From NCBI GenBank assembly GCA_934358495.1, contig CAKRKO010000070.1, forward strand, positions 1-15,003: a stretch of DNA of 15,003 nt, in the 5' to 3' direction. The position numbers and the translations under genes are program-made. Below, piece by piece: positions 14,072 to 15,003 of this stretch. How positions within the stretch are numbered: the first letter of the stretch is position 1; every line of letters begins with the position of its first letter. Origin of the DNA: an uncultured Eubacterium sp. GTDB lineage: Bacteria; Bacillota; Clostridia; Lachnospirales; Lachnospiraceae. The notes beneath the pieces are model-generated. The model ran no database searches. It saw nothing but the letters and a program-made list of their open reading frames with translations, and was not told the origin of the DNA.

Positions 14072-14798
14072 GATGATTCATGACTTTGTTTTGGGAAGCA
14101 TATAGCTTTGTGAGACAGAGTTTTGCTTCCAGTTCGTCTCCGGTCAGCTGGTTTGTGAGATACTGCTGGTAATCTGATTTTTCCATATTTTTTGCTTTGA
14201 CATAAGTTCCAAAATAATAGAGCTGGTTCGTCAGTTCCGCCTTTTCGGCAGAAGAGGTGGTAATGGCACTTGTCATCTGATGGTGGATATGTCCATATTC
14301 ACCATCCGGGTTGTGAGTGGCAATGACGGACCAGTTTTTTTTGCCCACGATGGTATCGATATCTTTTTGAATCTGTTTTTTGCAGCTATCCCAGTTGTCA
14401 CGTTTTCCATTTGTTTTGTCCGGGTAAGTCAGCATCAGACCGATGGAGTTGGTTTGTTTCATGACGGACGCAAATTCTGCGCGGCGTTTGCTGTTGTTGC
14501 CGTTTGTAATGCAGACGACCACATATTTGCCATTCAGAAGGTGGTCTCCGCCCCAGATAGTTTCATCATCGGGATGCGCAACAACCATGAGGGAATCATA
14601 GTCTGCTAATGCGTCTTCCGGGATGGATTTCAGATTTTCGATCTTCTTTTCGGTATCGCCGGAAAAATACCAGAGGCTTCGGGAATCGGCAAATCGACCG
14701 AAGATTTTTTCTCCATTGAAACAAACGGCAATAATGAGGATGATGCCGATGATCAGGATCGTAATTTTTTTCTTTTTTGATTGTGTTTTTTGATTCAT
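14010..14798 (-). CDS. Membrane-anchored PIG-L-family deacetylase
   Basis: A 262-residue protein with the LmbE/PIG-L signature AHPDDE (74-79) and the second zinc-site motif HNPDGEYGHIHH (162-173). The family comprises zinc-dependent hydrolases that remove acetyl groups from N-acetylglucosamine-type sugars. A basic start (NQKTQSKKKK) and one hydrophobic helix (about 12-27) make it a signal-anchor protein whose catalytic part probably faces outward, where it could act on cell wall or surface glycans; the substrate is unknown. The ribosome binding site GGAAGGAAG on the minus strand lies about 10 nt before the ATG. It converges with the histidine kinase gene, and the last 62 bp overlap, so its final 20 residues are encoded opposite the receiver domain. 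No terminator is visible for either gene in the overlap. Confidence 0.9.
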   Translation of the reverse strand: MNQKTQSKKKKITILIIGIILIIAVCFNGEKIFGRFADSRSLWYFSGDTEKKIENLKSIPEDALADYDSLMVVAHPDDETIWGGDHLLNGKYVVVCITNGNNSKRRAEFASVMKQTNSIGLMLTYPDKTNGKRDNWDSCKKQIQKDIDTIVGKKNWSVIATHNPDGEYGHIHHQMTSAITTSSAEKAELTNQLYYFGTYVKAKNMEKSDYQQYLTNQLTGDELEAKLCLTKLYASQNKVMNHLSHMLPYENWFPASQSVSQH

Positions 14799-14866
14799 CG
14801 TTGGTTACTTCCTTCCTTATACTTACATCTTGCTGTCATACATTTATGATCAGGAGATGTGGATTT

Positions 14867-14885
14867 TGATATATTTATTATATCA
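14867..14885. promoter_or_regulatory. Inverted repeat over the -10 of the deacetylase promoter, possible operator
   Basis: TGATATA (14867-14873) and TATATCA (14879-14885) are perfect 7-bp inverted arms separated by 5 nt. The repeat covers the proposed minus-strand -10. AT-rich DNA makes chance palindromes likelier, so confidence is low. Confidence 0.3.
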
Positions 14886-14904
14886 ATAAGATATTAAGTT
14901 TAAA
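14877..14904 (-). promoter_or_regulatory. Candidate promoter of the deacetylase gene
   Basis: Read on the minus strand: TTTAAA (14904-14899), a 16-nt spacer, then a perfect TATAAT (14882-14877). The leader to the ATG would be about 70 nt. Confidence 0.45.
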
Positions 14905-14943
14905 TGAAGTTTTTGGTAATTATTATAAATTATATATGTCTTT

Positions 14944-14971
14944 TTGACTATCTTTTTATATCTTCTTAAAT
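14944..14971 (+). promoter_or_regulatory. Candidate rightward promoter at the window edge
   Basis: TTGACT (14944-14949), a 16-nt spacer and TTAAAT (14966-14971). It would drive a gene beyond the window, divergent from the deacetylase. Confidence 0.4.
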
Positions 14972-14973
14972 GT

Positions 14974-15003
14974 CCGCAAAGCCTTATTTTATCGGCTCTA
15001 CGG
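14974..15003 (+). other. Imperfect stem-loop cut by the window end
   Basis: CCG-CAA-AGCC (14974-14983) faces GGCT-CTA-CGG (14994-15003) across a 10-nt AU-rich loop. It lies at the presumed transcript start and may belong to a longer leader RNA or operator outside the window. Confidence 0.35.

Noticed and set aside
14094..14130. GGAAGCA/TGCTTCC inverted repeat near the end of the histidine kinase gene
   Set aside because: The 23-nt loop, the absence of a T tract on either strand and its location inside the deacetylase coding sequence argue against a terminator.
14280..14609. 109-codon plus-strand ORF opposite the deacetylase
   Set aside because: The minus strand encodes clear PIG-L motifs across this range. 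The plus-strand product has no recognisable domain.
14974..15003. c-di-GMP-I (GEMM) riboswitch suggested by CGCAAAGCC and GGCT
   Set aside because: The upstream half of the GEMM core (a GGCAAACC-type strand and GAAA tetraloop helix) is absent from the preceding 100 nt, and the promoter lies too close. Kept only as an unclassified stem-loop.

Overview
The window looks like a chromosomal segment of a Gram-positive anaerobe of the class Clostridia, most likely Lachnospiraceae. The reasons are moderately low GC, AGGAGG-type ribosome binding sites, intrinsic terminators with strong T tracts, and gene content typical of gut Firmicutes. I cannot name a species. I see no rRNA, tRNA, CRISPR array or insertion sequence.

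Layout. (1) Bases 1-384 hold the 3' end of a membrane protein gene (DUF1275/YoaK-like), a possible 23-codon ORF and an intrinsic terminator. (2) Bases 454-9839 form one apparent operon. Behind an extended -10 promoter lie a large soluble Ser/Thr kinase, a PP2C phosphatase, an EssC-type FHA/FtsK ATPase of the type VII secretion system (T7SSb), a 57-residue helical protein that is easily missed, a 98-residue coiled-coil protein, two WXG100-sized helical proteins without a canonical WXG motif, and a YukD/EsaB-like ubiquitin-fold protein. Spacings are 1-32 nt, with one short overlap and no internal terminator. (3) Bases 9840-10648 hold a promoter, two small two-helix membrane proteins and a terminator. 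(4) Bases 10649-11015 hold a strong promoter that fires into a hairpin terminator about 80 nt downstream (a likely small RNA), then a 21-codon ORF with a strong ribosome binding site and its own terminator. (5) Bases 11016-14071 encode a membrane-bound hybrid histidine kinase with PAS, degenerate GGDEF, GAF-like, HisKA, HATPase and receiver domains. (6) On the minus strand, a membrane-anchored PIG-L-type deacetylase overlaps the 3' end of the histidine kinase gene by 62 bp. (7) The right edge holds a candidate rightward promoter that runs into a stem-loop cut by the window end.

How the genes may work together. The EssC-like ATPase would be the motor and the small helical proteins its substrates or chaperones. 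The kinase and phosphatase would set a phosphorylation state that the FHA domain of EssC, or other components, reads. The membrane and scaffold subunits EsaA, EssA and EssB are not in the window, so this is either a reduced T7SS or a split locus.

The most unusual observation is inside the kinase. Between the kinase domain and a zinc ribbon lies a segment of about 76 residues that aligns nearly gap-free with part of the nucleotide-binding domain of DnaK/Hsp70 (subdomain IIB region), without the rest of Hsp70.
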